Shown here: positions 35,015 to 43,247 of the stretch, in pieces | Layout of the letters: each line of letters starts with the position of its first letter | Numbering within the stretch: position 1 is the first letter of the stretch | DNA from: Thermoproteota archaeon | GTDB lineage: Archaea; Thermoproteota; Thermoprotei_A; Sulfolobales; Desulfurococcaceae | Reading direction: 5' to 3' | Length of the DNA stretch: 53,934 bases | Assembly (NCBI GenBank): GCA_030550615.1 | Contig: JAUQPA010000005.1 | Coordinates: forward strand, 1 to 53,934 | Made by a program: the position numbers and the translations under genes | Notes under the pieces: model-generated | What the model was told of the DNA's origin: nothing | The model's input: the letters and a program-made list of their open reading frames with translations, nothing else | The model's database searches: none

Positions 35015-35884
35015 ATGGAGTGTCCATTTTGTAGATCCACTAATGTATTGTTCGATGCCGAGTTCCAAATATACGTTTGTCAACTTTGCGGAAGTGTCGT
35101 AGAAGAAAAACCATTTTACCAAGGTCAGGAAGTGTTTGATAAGGATGGAACATTATCTAGGTATAGTGGTGCATTTACACATCGCGTGCACGATCACGGT
35201 GTAGGAAGTACGGAGATCTCCGGGAATCTACGTAGACACATTAAGCAAGGCAGAACATGGGTTGCACGAAACCTTGATGCTAGAGTTAGCAAAGAAGATA
35301 AAAGACTTGTAAGAGCTCTTAAAGAATTGAATGAACTTATTAAACAATTAAAACCTCCGAAATCCGTAGGGGAAACTGCAGCAGAAATTCTCCAAAAAGT
35401 AGTAAAAGAACTAAATGTAAAGGAGCAGACATTAAAACGAGTTGTTATAGCTTCTCTATATCTCGCTTATAAAATGTGTGGTATGCCTAGACCTGCCAAA
35501 GTATATGCCAAGGAACTAGGCATCAAGGAAAGTGAGTTGTGGGAAGGTGTTAGAAAAATTAGAGAGGTCTACGGTGATGTTAAGATAGCTCCCGAGGTGT
35601 TCGAGCCTAGGTATTACGTTAGCTACATAGTGAATAAGCTCGAATTACCCCCTGAGGTAGCTGCTTTCGCGAGCGAGCTGTTAGCCCATGTTAAAACAAA
35701 CCACACGATAAGTGGTAAAAGTCCTGCGAGCTTAGCAGCGGCTGCTGTATACTTGGCAAGTATATTAACTAATAATAGGAAGAACCAGCTTGAAGTCGGT
35801 AGCGTTATTGGTCAAACGGATGTTGCTGTAAGAAGTTCATATGATTTGTTGATCAGAACGCTTGATATAGATGTCATGATTTAA
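35015..35884 (+). CDS. tfb: Transcription initiation factor B (TFB)
   Basis: The archaeal TFIIB homologue that binds the TBP-promoter complex and BRE and recruits RNA polymerase. The zinc ribbon is CPFCRS and CQLCGS (residues 3-8, 23-28). A B-reader-like linker with SRYSGAFTHRVHDHGVGS follows, then two cyclin repeats (about 95-185 and 190-289) with LPPEVAAFASELL and SPASLAAAAVYLAS. ATG 35015 is used because GGTG lies 8 nt upstream and the protein then starts at the ribbon. A T5 run near 35895 may terminate the gar1-tfb message. Confidence 0.97.
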   Translation: MECPFCRSTNVLFDAEFQIYVCQLCGSVVEEKPFYQGQEVFDKDGTLSRYSGAFTHRVHDHGVGSTEISGNLRRHIKQGRTWVARNLDARVSKEDKRLVRALKELNELIKQLKPPKSVGETAAEILQKVVKELNVKEQTLKRVVIASLYLAYKMCGMPRPAKVYAKELGIKESELWEGVRKIREVYGDVKIAPEVFEPRYYVSYIVNKLELPPEVAAFASELLAHVKTNHTISGKSPASLAAAAVYLASILTNNRKNQLEVGSVIGQTDVAVRSSYDLLIRTLDIDVMI

Positions 35885-36035
35885 ATAAGATTTGTTTTTG
35901 TATTAAAATATTACAATTATTATACAAATAGATAATTTAAACCAGATAAATTAAATAGCCATTGTAAAAATAAATTGGTTATGTATAATACGTGGTTTAG
36001 CCAAAGATAATTATAGGCGACAACGGTGCACTCAA

Positions 36036-36446
36036 ATGTCAAAGTCGCTTAACAAATACGATATTGCTATATTAAAATGGTTGTCTCGATTAAACAAACC
36101 TGTGTTCCAGAACGATATACCGAAGCAGATTGGACTAGATTTAAAAATAGTTACTAAATCCCTGTATAAATTGGAGAAAATGAATCTAGTTGAAAGAAAA
36201 CCAGCAGTTCATAATAAAAGAAGAACTTATATTGTAAGTGTGAACGTGGAAAAAGTTGTCAAAACGCTCGAGGAACACGGAGAATCTATTCTAACGCTTT
36301 CGGAGATCTTTAAACAAATCGCTGAAATTCCATGTATTTCATGTCAGCATATTTACAAATGCTATGAAGGGGGGTTCCATGACCCAATATATTGTTCGCT
36401 ACTTACTGGGTATTTATCGCAACGATTCTCATTGAAAAACAATTAA
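36036..36446 (+). CDS. TFE-beta-like winged-helix / Fe-S protein
   Basis: A 136-residue protein with an N-terminal winged helix (residues 6-75: YDIAILKWLSRLNKPVFQND, then KIVTKSLYKLEKMNLVERK) and a C-terminal four-cysteine motif C-x2-C-x5-C-x10-C (CISCQHIYKC ... CSLLTGYL). This is the layout of crenarchaeal TFE-beta, the homologue of Pol III subunit RPC39, whose C-terminus holds a 4Fe-4S cluster and which pairs with TFE-alpha to help open promoters. GGTG 7 nt before the ATG. Its position one gene after tfb supports the assignment. Confidence 0.8.
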   Translation: MSKSLNKYDIAILKWLSRLNKPVFQNDIPKQIGLDLKIVTKSLYKLEKMNLVERKPAVHNKRRTYIVSVNVEKVVKTLEEHGESILTLSEIFKQIAEIPCISCQHIYKCYEGGFHDPIYCSLLTGYLSQRFSLKNN

Positions 36447-36485
36447 TAATTACAAAATATTAAATTTAATATAATGCTGTACTTA

Positions 36486-36541
36486 GATAAGGGATGACCC
36501 TGAACCCCAGTCTGATATATGATGAAACCGGGCGCTTAGGA
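36486..36541 (+). ncRNA. C/D-box guide sRNA candidate
   Basis: C-like GGGATGA at 36491-36497 (one mismatch), a 14-nt guide, D' CTGA at 36512-36515, 3 nt, perfect C' ATGATGA at 36519-36525, a 12-nt guide, then AGGA at 36538-36541 where box D should be. A TATA-like TTTAATATAA at about 36464-36473 would start transcription near 36490. The CTGA-3 nt-ATGATGA junction is a strong signal; the missing canonical D box, and overlap by a few bases with the convergent radical SAM gene, are weaknesses. Confidence 0.45.
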
Positions 36542-37837
36542 CCACCTTCTTGGCTTAATTACGTTATTTCTGTGTAGTTCAATGATTTTCCATGAGAGTT
36601 CCTCTTGTTTTAACCAATCACCATAACCTTTCCCAGCTCCAATGATTCTAGCTAGTTCTTTCTTAACCTCGCCAGGTACTATTGATGGGGGCTTCATGCA
36701 GAATGGCGATCCAGGTAAGGGTAAATAATAATGAAGATGAATTCTTCCACCAAGCTTGGTGATTTTCTTCGCTAAATTCACGGTTTCCCACATCTCTTCT
36801 ACTGTTTCACCTGGGAATCCTATTATTAAATCAACATCCGGAATAAAACCATGTCTAGTAGCTGTCTCTACAGCTACTAATACGTCTTCTACGCTGTGTC
36901 TTCTATTTATTACATTTAGAATTCTTTCACTACCTGATTGAGCACCGATTATTAAAGACCTATTTGAAACGTATTTTTTTAAAACCCTAACAGCTTCTTC
37001 CGAAACATGCTCTGGTCTTACTTCACTTGGGAAGCTTCCCAAGAATATTCTTCCTGAGTATTTTGCCGCTACTTGGCTAAGAGTATATAGTAGTTGTTCA
37101 ATTTCATCGATCTTTACTTCCCTACTAATGTCGCTTAATCCATAAGCTAATCCATCGGGAGAGATAAAACGAATATCTTTAATTCCACGCCTAAGAATCT
37201 GCTCCGCGTAGAAGACTATTTTATCCGGGTTCCTATGTCTGTACCTAAATCCATGAATATATGAAACTTGGCAATAAAAACACCCGTAAGGACATCCTCT
37301 TGTAATCTCTATAGGGTTTACGATGTTTCTCCAGTAGGGAAATGGATCATAAGTATTTAAGTCTATTGGCGATCTACGGCCCGTAAATACTACGTCTTGA
37401 TCTTGATCCAAGTACGCTATACCTTTAACTGATAAAATATCTCCTCCATCTCTCAACGCGATAATGAAGTCTCTAATGGATTCTTCTGCTTCACCTATAA
37501 ATACGTAGTCGAAGCCGAAGTACATGAGACATCCAAGAGGATCTCCTGTTGCATGGGGGCCGCCACATATCGTTATACATCCTATTTTCTTAGCATTGCG
37601 AATAAATTCTTTTAGTTTTAAATAGTAATCATCCTGGGCAATTGTTGTCGTTAACAAGCTGAGTGCAACTACGCATTTCTCGTTTTTATTCACTATACTT
37701 GTTGCATAATCCAAAATCTCGTTAAAATCCTCCATTAATTGAATTTTGATCCCACTAATCAGGTCTATAGATGCTATCAAAGCATTTAAACTATAACGTG
37801 TCCGCTTGTCATATAAGAACACGATATCATAGCGCAA
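36536..37837 (-). CDS. B12-binding-domain radical SAM protein
   Basis: A radical SAM enzyme with an N-terminal cobalamin-binding-type Rossmann domain (residues 1-145: ALSLLTTTIAQDDYY, ITICGGPHATGDP, DYVFIGEAEES) and a core with the standard cluster motif CPYGCFYC within EITRGCPYGCFYCQVSY (near 180). GAQSGSERILNVINRRHS and DVDLIIGFPGETVEEMWET follow. 433 residues. It resembles archaeal families of unknown substrate (MJ1487/MJ0865 type). Such enzymes often methylate or insert sulfur at unreactive carbons. The domain lacks the usual DxHxxG cobalamin motif, so B12 binding is uncertain. Confidence 0.87.
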   Translation of the reverse strand: MRYDIVFLYDKRTRYSLNALIASIDLISGIKIQLMEDFNEILDYATSIVNKNEKCVVALSLLTTTIAQDDYYLKLKEFIRNAKKIGCITICGGPHATGDPLGCLMYFGFDYVFIGEAEESIRDFIIALRDGGDILSVKGIAYLDQDQDVVFTGRRSPIDLNTYDPFPYWRNIVNPIEITRGCPYGCFYCQVSYIHGFRYRHRNPDKIVFYAEQILRRGIKDIRFISPDGLAYGLSDISREVKIDEIEQLLYTLSQVAAKYSGRIFLGSFPSEVRPEHVSEEAVRVLKKYVSNRSLIIGAQSGSERILNVINRRHSVEDVLVAVETATRHGFIPDVDLIIGFPGETVEEMWETVNLAKKITKLGGRIHLHYYLPLPGSPFCMKPPSIVPGEVKKELARIIGAGKGYGDWLKQEELSWKIIELHRNNVIKPRRWS

Positions 37838-37920
37838 TTCATCTAACCTGGAAACATTTAAATTTCACTATATTTCTTATTGTATAACAGCTTTAATGAA
37901 TAAAAATAGGGTGTTTTAAC

Positions 37921-38217
37921 GTGAAGGCAAATAATGATTTAGACCAAGTCGAAATACAAGAGCTTGCTCGTAGAGTTAGGCTTAGAATCCTTCACGAAGA
38001 CGATGATGTAGTCCTTGTAACAGCACCAAACGATGAGGAATTAGCAGGCATCGTCAGGGAGTTATTGAGCTATAAACCAATGAATCTGAAGGAAATTCAT
38101 CAAATACTCTCAGGTATTGCAAGTGAAGATAAGATCAGAAAAGCTCTTAATATGCTCCTGGATCGTGGGGAAATATACATCGGCAATGATGGAAAGTACG
38201 TTACAGTAGTGCTGTAA
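37921..38217 (+). CDS. Small winged-helix-like protein
   Basis: A 98-residue acidic protein. The N-terminal 45 residues are strand/helix (VRLRILHEDDDVVLVTAPNDEE). Residues 50-98 form a plausible winged helix: NLKEIHQILSGIASEDKIRKALNMLLDRGEIYIGNDGKYVTV. GTG start with GGTG 7 nt upstream. Its TAA abuts the stop of the convergent HAD gene with no intervening base. No named family; DNA or RNA binding is inferred only from the fold pattern. Confidence 0.7.
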   Translation: MKANNDLDQVEIQELARRVRLRILHEDDDVVLVTAPNDEELAGIVRELLSYKPMNLKEIHQILSGIASEDKIRKALNMLLDRGEIYIGNDGKYVTVVL

Positions 38218-38886
38218 TTACCTAAGTAACCCCTCCTCATACATAATTACTAAAACATCGTAAAAATCTCTAGCAAGCATTTTAACACCTGCTTTTTCAA
38301 GGTCACGGTTTCTCTCTGGAAACGTATTTATACCGATAAATATACCGCCGCTTTTTACACAGCTATAGTAATCCGCTATGTAGTCGCCAATGCAAACTAT
38401 CTCCCTGCTAACCCCGTGTTTCTTTTTCACGTATCTTATCAGATCTGATTTATCAAACAAGAATTCCTCCTTGAATCCATATACTTGCATGTCTTGAAAA
38501 GTTAAGACATCGTCGATGTATCTATCTAAACCATGATTTCTTAGATCCCAGAGTATATACCGGGGGGATGTTTCCCGCCCTGAAATGACGACTATTTTCA
38601 CGTTTAATCTCTTCAAGGTGATCAGAAATTCTCTTAAACCACGTAATGGTTTTGAGTGCCTTGATACATACACGCGTCTAAATGTTTTCCAAAACTCCGT
38701 GGGATCGACTTCCATCGGAATTCTATCTCCAAGCCTGTTTTCTCGAAGCAATGTTAGAAACTCCTGAGTAGAAACACAGTTTGATCCATGTATTCTAAGG
38801 GCCTGGCAGTATGCTTCATAAAAATCAATAATATTCTCAACAGTCGTTTGATCGTAATCTAATATAATAAGCTCCAACCTGGCCAC
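38218..38886 (-). CDS. HAD-superfamily hydrolase
   Basis: A Rossmann-like hydrolase, probably a small-molecule phosphatase. Motif I is LDYDQTT (nucleophile Asp and DxD); motif II VVISGRETSP; motif III lysine region KSDLIRYVKKK; motif IV CIGDYIADYYSCVKSG with the paired acidic residues. The open frame extends upstream to 39153, but GTG 38886, with GAGGGT 6 nt upstream, places motif I five residues from the N-terminus as is usual. ATG 38919 is the next option. Upstream codons would overlap the divergent gene's promoter. Converges on the winged-helix gene. Confidence 0.82.
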   Translation of the reverse strand: MARLELIILDYDQTTVENIIDFYEAYCQALRIHGSNCVSTQEFLTLLRENRLGDRIPMEVDPTEFWKTFRRVYVSRHSKPLRGLREFLITLKRLNVKIVVISGRETSPRYILWDLRNHGLDRYIDDVLTFQDMQVYGFKEEFLFDKSDLIRYVKKKHGVSREIVCIGDYIADYYSCVKSGGIFIGINTFPERNRDLEKAGVKMLARDFYDVLVIMYEEGLLR

Positions 38887-38966
38887 TTTTTTACCCTCAG
38901 GTTTCGGGAGATTCTTCATTACTCCGTTTTCGGCAAAGTCATCATCAGGTTTAAAGTTAATACCTG

Positions 38967-38988
38967 AGAATATTATATATTTTAGTGA
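38967..38988. promoter_or_regulatory. Symmetric TATA region serving divergent genes
   Basis: ATATTATATATTTTAG reads as a TATA box in both directions (AATATATAAT on the minus strand). A plus transcript would start near 39008, 24 nt before ATG 39032. A minus transcript would start near 38948, giving a leader for the HAD gene. One element may therefore drive both genes; no clear BRE distinguishes the directions. Confidence 0.45.
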
Positions 38989-39031
38989 ATCTATTATTTT
39001 CCCCAATTCATCTACTACACGAGTGAAATTC

Positions 39032-39541
39032 ATGAGTATCACTGAGTGCGTAAAGAAAGAAGATAAGTTGTATTGCAATGAGCTAGGTGTACTGGATATT
39101 GAGCAGGGTACTATTAAATTCTCCTTTAATGATGAAACTAATGTATTATTCATACATGAATTAAATGAAATAATTCTATGTACCGGTCTTGACTTTCAAG
39201 TTTACGTATGGGGAAAAACAAAATACACTTTATGGACCCTGAGGCCGGGAAATAGTTCTTGCATTGTACTCAAAGATCTTTTCCTCGATGAATGCACCGA
39301 GCACGTATATGTTGTTTCATCCTTCCCCAATATGTGTGATAAACTTAACTATACCGAGTGCGAAGATGAATTAATCACAGAGATGAAGCTAGCGCTAAAT
39401 ATGCCGTTGTTCATACTTGTTGGTTTAAGAGATGATCTACAACACCGGAATACAATTAACATTGTAAACCACGAAGATCCTGCTAGTTGCCAACAGAAGT
39501 TGACAATGCTTGCTTCCATGGTCGAAGGTCGAGAAAAATGA
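39032..39541 (+). CDS. Cys-rich protein of unknown function
   Basis: A 169-residue protein with eight or more cysteines spread through the chain (TECVKKEDKLYCNE, LCTGLDF, SSCIVL, DECTEH, NMCDKLNYTECED, ASCQQ) without a compact metal-binding cluster. Predicted mostly beta in the first 110 residues, then helical. No family recognised. GAGTGA just upstream favours ATG 39032 over GTG 39023. It overlaps the TatD-like gene by ATGA, so the two are translationally coupled. Cytoplasmic: no signal peptide or membrane helix. Confidence 0.65.
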   Translation: MSITECVKKEDKLYCNELGVLDIEQGTIKFSFNDETNVLFIHELNEIILCTGLDFQVYVWGKTKYTLWTLRPGNSSCIVLKDLFLDECTEHVYVVSSFPNMCDKLNYTECEDELITEMKLALNMPLFILVGLRDDLQHRNTINIVNHEDPASCQQKLTMLASMVEGREK

Positions 39542-40260
39542 TTGTAGATGCTCATATTCATTGCACAGAGCTCGAAAACATTGATAAATACGCTAATAAC
39601 ACGGAATTCATTCTTGTTTGTGTAGCCGATGACCCGAATTCAAGCCGCGAAGTAATAGAGTTTTCCAAGAAATACAGCAATATTATCCCCTGTATTGGTA
39701 TTCATCCGTGGAATATCCACGAATACAGTCTTGCACAAATAGAATCTTCGCTTAAACACCTAGTGAACAACCATGATGTTAATTGTCTAGGTGAAATTGG
39801 ATTAGATAGGAGATTTAGACCTCATACATTTGATAAACAACTAGAAGCCTTTTCCTTGTTTATGAATTATGCCAAGGAATTTAATCTCGTATTGAATTTA
39901 CACGCGGCTGATGCGTGGAGAGAGGTTTTTGAATTAATTTATCGAAGTAACATTAATAGAGCATATTTCCACTGGTATACGGGGCCCCTTGATCTACTTA
40001 AACAAATTGAAGAAATCGGTTTCTACGTGGGTTTCAATCCAGCTTGGCAAATACAACAGAAACACAGAGAAATACTCGTACATGCTAACCTAGAATATCT
40101 GATTACAGAGAGCGATGCCCCATACAATTACCGCGGTTTAATTATGACGCCGGATCTCATAAAGAAAAGTATCGAGTATATTGCTACTGTGAAAAAAACC
40201 AGCGTCGATTACGTGGAGAAAGTAATCTACTCTAATTTGAAAAGACTATTTAAGATGTAG
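39538..40260 (+). CDS. TatD-family metal-dependent hydrolase
   Basis: A TIM-barrel metallohydrolase related to TatD DNases. The metal site is laid out in order: DAHIHCTE (HxH at the N-terminus), CIGIHPWNIHEY, CLGEIGLDRRF (glutamate ligand), LVLNLHAADAW (histidine), AYFHWYTG and ITESDAPYNY (terminal aspartate). 240 residues is slightly short for the family. ATG 39538 overlaps the previous stop and puts the HxH motif at residues 5-7, as expected; the earlier in-frame ATG 39487 would add an unrelated leader. Ends overlap the convergent HTH gene by 11 nt. Confidence 0.87.
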   Translation: MIVDAHIHCTELENIDKYANNTEFILVCVADDPNSSREVIEFSKKYSNIIPCIGIHPWNIHEYSLAQIESSLKHLVNNHDVNCLGEIGLDRRFRPHTFDKQLEAFSLFMNYAKEFNLVLNLHAADAWREVFELIYRSNINRAYFHWYTGPLDLLKQIEEIGFYVGFNPAWQIQQKHREILVHANLEYLITESDAPYNYRGLIMTPDLIKKSIEYIATVKKTSVDYVEKVIYSNLKRLFKM

Positions 40261-40834
40261 TTAATCTATCTAATGCAGTTAACGTATCTGAAATTACTTG
40301 CTTAATTCTTTTAATTTCCTCGAAAATTGAATTGATCTTTTTCGCCAGCTCGTCTCTTTCTTTGACTAAACTTTCCTTTTCTTTCTTACTATTCTCTAAT
40401 TCAACTTCCTTCTCCTTCAACAATGCTTTTAACTTCTCGTTTTCTTGTTTTAGATCCTCCAATTGCTGCTCGAGGGTTCTAGCGTGTACTCTTAGTTTCT
40501 CCAGTTCTTTGCGTAATGTTTCAAGTTCTCCCTCTACACCTGTAATCGGGGCCTTGATGAATGGAACTAGCAGTTTTAATTCCCCTTTCTTGATTTTTTC
40601 ATAGGTTTCAGCTATGAGTTTACCTGCTTTTGTTTTCTGAGTTAGATGGCTTCTTATTGTTGTTTCCGATCTCCCTAATTCCTCGGCTATTTCAGATGTT
40701 GTTAAACCAGCCTTATACCTAGCGAAAGCTGCTGCAGCAACTGCTAAGCTATCTATCCACGTGGATCTTTCAACCGGGTCTTTTATCAACTCTAATACTT
40801 CGGGTCTATATAACGTTCCGATAACTAGTGCCAT
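40250..40834 (-). CDS. HTH/coiled-coil regulator (near-KaiC domain type)
   Basis: A 194-residue protein: an N-terminal region with an HTH, LTTSEIAEELGRSETTIRSHLTQ (43-65), then a long coiled coil (about 100-185) of charged heptads. The first 85 residues resemble the archaeal 'near-KaiC' regulatory domain found beside KaiC-like ATPases. A KaiC-like gene lies 2.4 kb away at 43244-43978, separated by pyrG and a PRTase gene. Probably a dimeric DNA-binding signal transducer; target unknown. A minus-strand TATA-like box at about 40891-40900 lies between the arms of an inverted repeat. Confidence 0.75.
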   Translation of the reverse strand: MALVIGTLYRPEVLELIKDPVERSTWIDSLAVAAAAFARYKAGLTTSEIAEELGRSETTIRSHLTQKTKAGKLIAETYEKIKKGELKLLVPFIKAPITGVEGELETLRKELEKLRVHARTLEQQLEDLKQENEKLKALLKEKEVELENSKKEKESLVKERDELAKKINSIFEEIKRIKQVISDTLTALDRLTTS

Positions 40835-40858
40835 TTCTAGCTGGGTAATTTCTTTTTT

Positions 40859-40909
40859 GCCGAGGGGTTTGAGAGGTACATTTGTTAGATCAATATAAAT
40901 TTCCTCGGC
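40859..40909. promoter_or_regulatory. Inverted repeat bracketing the core promoter of the HTH regulator
   Basis: GCCGAGG (40859-40865) and CCTCGGC (40903-40909) are perfect 7-bp inverted arms, 37 bp apart. Between them lies AATATAAATT, a minus-strand TATA-like box, whose predicted start site (about 40866) falls at the left arm. A dimeric regulator bound to both arms would enclose the promoter. This could be an autoregulatory operator, or the arms may be chance. Confidence 0.35.
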
Positions 40910-41050
40910 CGTGTTAGATCACCAGAATACCTCTATACAAAATCTATTTTATTTATATATCTTGAAGCAATTTAAATATGAACGTTTCTTGTCAGCTCAG
41001 CTGAGGATAGCGGGTACTGTTCAAAACCATAGCGTTGATCGTCGTCTGTA

Positions 41051-42649
41051 TTATTTTCTAATAGATAAGTACTTCATGAATTCGTTGAATACAGGGCTGG
41101 GGTTCAGTGGCCTACTCTTGAACTCTGGGTGTGCTTGGAGACCTAAATAGAATGAATTCCCATCTCCATACTCTATAATTTCTACGTGTCCCTCCTCACT
41201 ATAACCCGAGATTCTTATCCCTGATGCCTCCAGCAGATCAATGTATTTTGGATTAACTATATACCTGTGTCTATGCCTCTCATATACTTCATTAGTTCCA
41301 TAAATTCTCCAAGCTAATGTACCGGGTGTAATTATTATTCTTCTTGCACCTAAGCGCAGTGTACCTCCCTTGTCCTGGACACCAAGTTGCTCTGGTGATA
41401 GAATCACTACTGGGTGAGGTGTGTTTGAATCGAGTTCAGTGCTATTGGCATTTCTTAATCCCGCGAGGTTTCTTGCTGCTTCTACAACCATTAATTGCAT
41501 TCCAAAACATATACCTAGAGTGGGTTTACCTTCTTCTCTTAAATACTTTATAGCCTCTATCTTTCCCTCTGAACCTCTCTTACCAAATCCAGGTAGAATA
41601 ATGGCTCCATCTACTTTATCCAACTCATTTATTAAACCTGGATTCTTCTCTATATCTGTTGACTCTATCCAAATAAGCTCCGGTTTTACACCATTCCATG
41701 CAGAGGCGTGGTTTAATGCTTCGATTATGCTAACATAGCTATCTTTGAGCTTCGTATACTTTCCAACCATAGCTATTTTCACGGGCTTACTGCGTTTCTT
41801 CAATCGTTCAACAAATGAATTCCATGTACTTAAATCAGGTTCTCTCACCTCTAGATCTAATCTCTCAAGTAAATACTTAGTAAACCCCTGCTCGTTCAGC
41901 ATCAACGGTATTTCATAAGAAGTTTCTAGGAATGGGCAACTAAAAACACCACTAGGTGGTAAATTGCTGTGAAGCGCTAATTTATGACGTGCTTCGTCAT
42001 CCAAGTGCCTTTGAGACCTAGCTATTAATGCATCAGGTTGAATTCCTATTCTTCGTAGTTCTTGAACACTATGCTGAATAGGCTTTGTTTTCAACTCACC
42101 TGACGGGAGAATAGGTGCTAATCCTATGTGAACGTAAAACGTGTTTTTAACTCCTTCATCGAATCTCATCTGTCTAGCAGCTTCTTGGAAAGGAAGACCT
42201 TCTATATCTCCTACCGTACCCCCTATTTCAACTATTACAACATCAGCCCCGCTCTCCCTGGAGATTTCCCTGATCCTTTCCTTTATTTCGTTAACAACAT
42301 GCGGTATTATTTGCACACACTGACCCAGGTATTCTCCACGTCTTTCTTTCATAATAATTGAGTAGTATATTTGACCTGACGTAATGTTATTTTTCTTTGA
42401 TAAATCCACGTTCAAAAACCTTTCGTAGTGACCAATATCCATGTCCGTTTCTCCACCATCATCAGTTACAAATACTTCTCCATGTGCAAAAGGACTCATT
42501 GTACCAGCATCAACGTTTAAATATGGATCAATTTTTATAGCTGTCACCGAGTATCCTGCACTTTTTACCAGTAGACCTATAGATGCTGCAATAGTACCTT
42601 TACCGAGACCCGATAATACACCGCCGGTTACAAATATGTACTTCGTCAA
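41051..42649 (-). CDS. pyrG: CTP synthase
   Basis: Makes CTP from UTP, ATP and glutamine. The amidoligase half (1-270) starts with VTGGVLSGLGKGTIAASIG (nucleotide loop), DPYLNVDAGTMSPFAHGEVFV and EIGGTVGDIEGLPF. The class I glutamine amidotransferase half has GICFGMQLMVVEAARN with the nucleophile cysteine, and the histidine/glutamate pair in LQAHPEFKSRP. 532 residues is standard. TTG start with a TATA-like A+T stretch about 20-25 nt upstream and no Shine-Dalgarno, suggesting a leaderless TTG start. Divergent from the PRTase gene. Confidence 0.97.
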   Translation of the reverse strand: MTKYIFVTGGVLSGLGKGTIAASIGLLVKSAGYSVTAIKIDPYLNVDAGTMSPFAHGEVFVTDDGGETDMDIGHYERFLNVDLSKKNNITSGQIYYSIIMKERRGEYLGQCVQIIPHVVNEIKERIREISRESGADVVIVEIGGTVGDIEGLPFQEAARQMRFDEGVKNTFYVHIGLAPILPSGELKTKPIQHSVQELRRIGIQPDALIARSQRHLDDEARHKLALHSNLPPSGVFSCPFLETSYEIPLMLNEQGFTKYLLERLDLEVREPDLSTWNSFVERLKKRSKPVKIAMVGKYTKLKDSYVSIIEALNHASAWNGVKPELIWIESTDIEKNPGLINELDKVDGAIILPGFGKRGSEGKIEAIKYLREEGKPTLGICFGMQLMVVEAARNLAGLRNANSTELDSNTPHPVVILSPEQLGVQDKGGTLRLGARRIIITPGTLAWRIYGTNEVYERHRHRYIVNPKYIDLLEASGIRISGYSEEGHVEIIEYGDGNSFYLGLQAHPEFKSRPLNPSPVFNEFMKYLSIRK

Positions 42650-42710
42650 CGTGCCCGAGAATTAATAATTAAAAATAAGTTTAAAAAACATTTGTTATAT
42701 AACTAAGCAC

Positions 42711-43247
42711 ATGAATGAACCAGATTCACGTAGAAAAATAAGATATATAACCTGGCGGGAAGTTCATGAAATAATCGGATCTCTCGCCAATCGCTTAATC
42801 AGAGATTATATACCGGAGATCATAATCGCAATTGCAAAAGGAGGGTTAATACCAGCCAGAATACTTTCAGATATCCTAGGAGTCGATGAAATAGGTTTTA
42901 TTGAAGTTAAATTCTATAAAAGCATTGGCGTTAGATCAGAAAAACCGTTCATCAAGTATATTTCGATTCCTTACTTAAAAGACAGAAACGTTCTAGTAGT
43001 AGATGATGTCGTGGACAGCGGCAGAACAATACAACTAGTAGTAGATTCCCTAGCTGTTCACGCTCCTAAGCAGCTTAGAACATTTGCATTGTACTTGAAA
43101 CCGTGGAGTACTTATATCCCGGATTATTATTTTGGAATTACAGATGAATGGATAGTGTATCCATGGGAAACATGTGAAGCAAAAAAAGAGAAAGTTGAAT
43201 TAAATAACCAGGAATTTAGAGAACTCGGCATGTATTGTGTTTCCTAG
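42711..43247 (+). CDS. Purine-type phosphoribosyltransferase
   Basis: A second PRTase in this window (178 residues), with base-side loop [14 protein letters not shown] and PRPP loop [13 protein letters not shown] (near 100-112). It resembles the gene at 844 in the [18 protein letters not shown] block and the PDYYFGI.DEW region, but lacks the C-terminal winged-helix extension. Likely salvages hypoxanthine, guanine or xanthine. TTTAAAAAAC about 30 nt upstream and a short A+T leader suggest leaderless translation at ATG 42711. Its stop overlaps that of the KaiC-like gene by 4 nt on the other strand. Confidence 0.87.
   Translation: MNEPDSRRKIRYITWREVHEIIGSLANRLIRDYIPEIIIAIAKGGLIPARILSDILGVDEIGFIEVKFYKSIGVRSEKPFIKYISIPYLKDRNVLVVDDVVDSGRTIQLVVDSLAVHAPKQLRTFALYLKPWSTYIPDYYFGITDEWIVYPWETCEAKKEKVELNNQEFRELGMYCVS

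Noticed and set aside
39034-39153. N-terminal extension of the HAD protein up to 39153
   Set aside because: It would overlap the divergent gene's start and promoter, and the HAD motif I normally lies within the first ten residues.
40975-41045. Possible C/D or hairpin RNA near CAGCTCAGCTGAGG between the HTH gene and pyrG
   Set aside because: Two CTGA copies are present, but no C box is correctly spaced on either strand.
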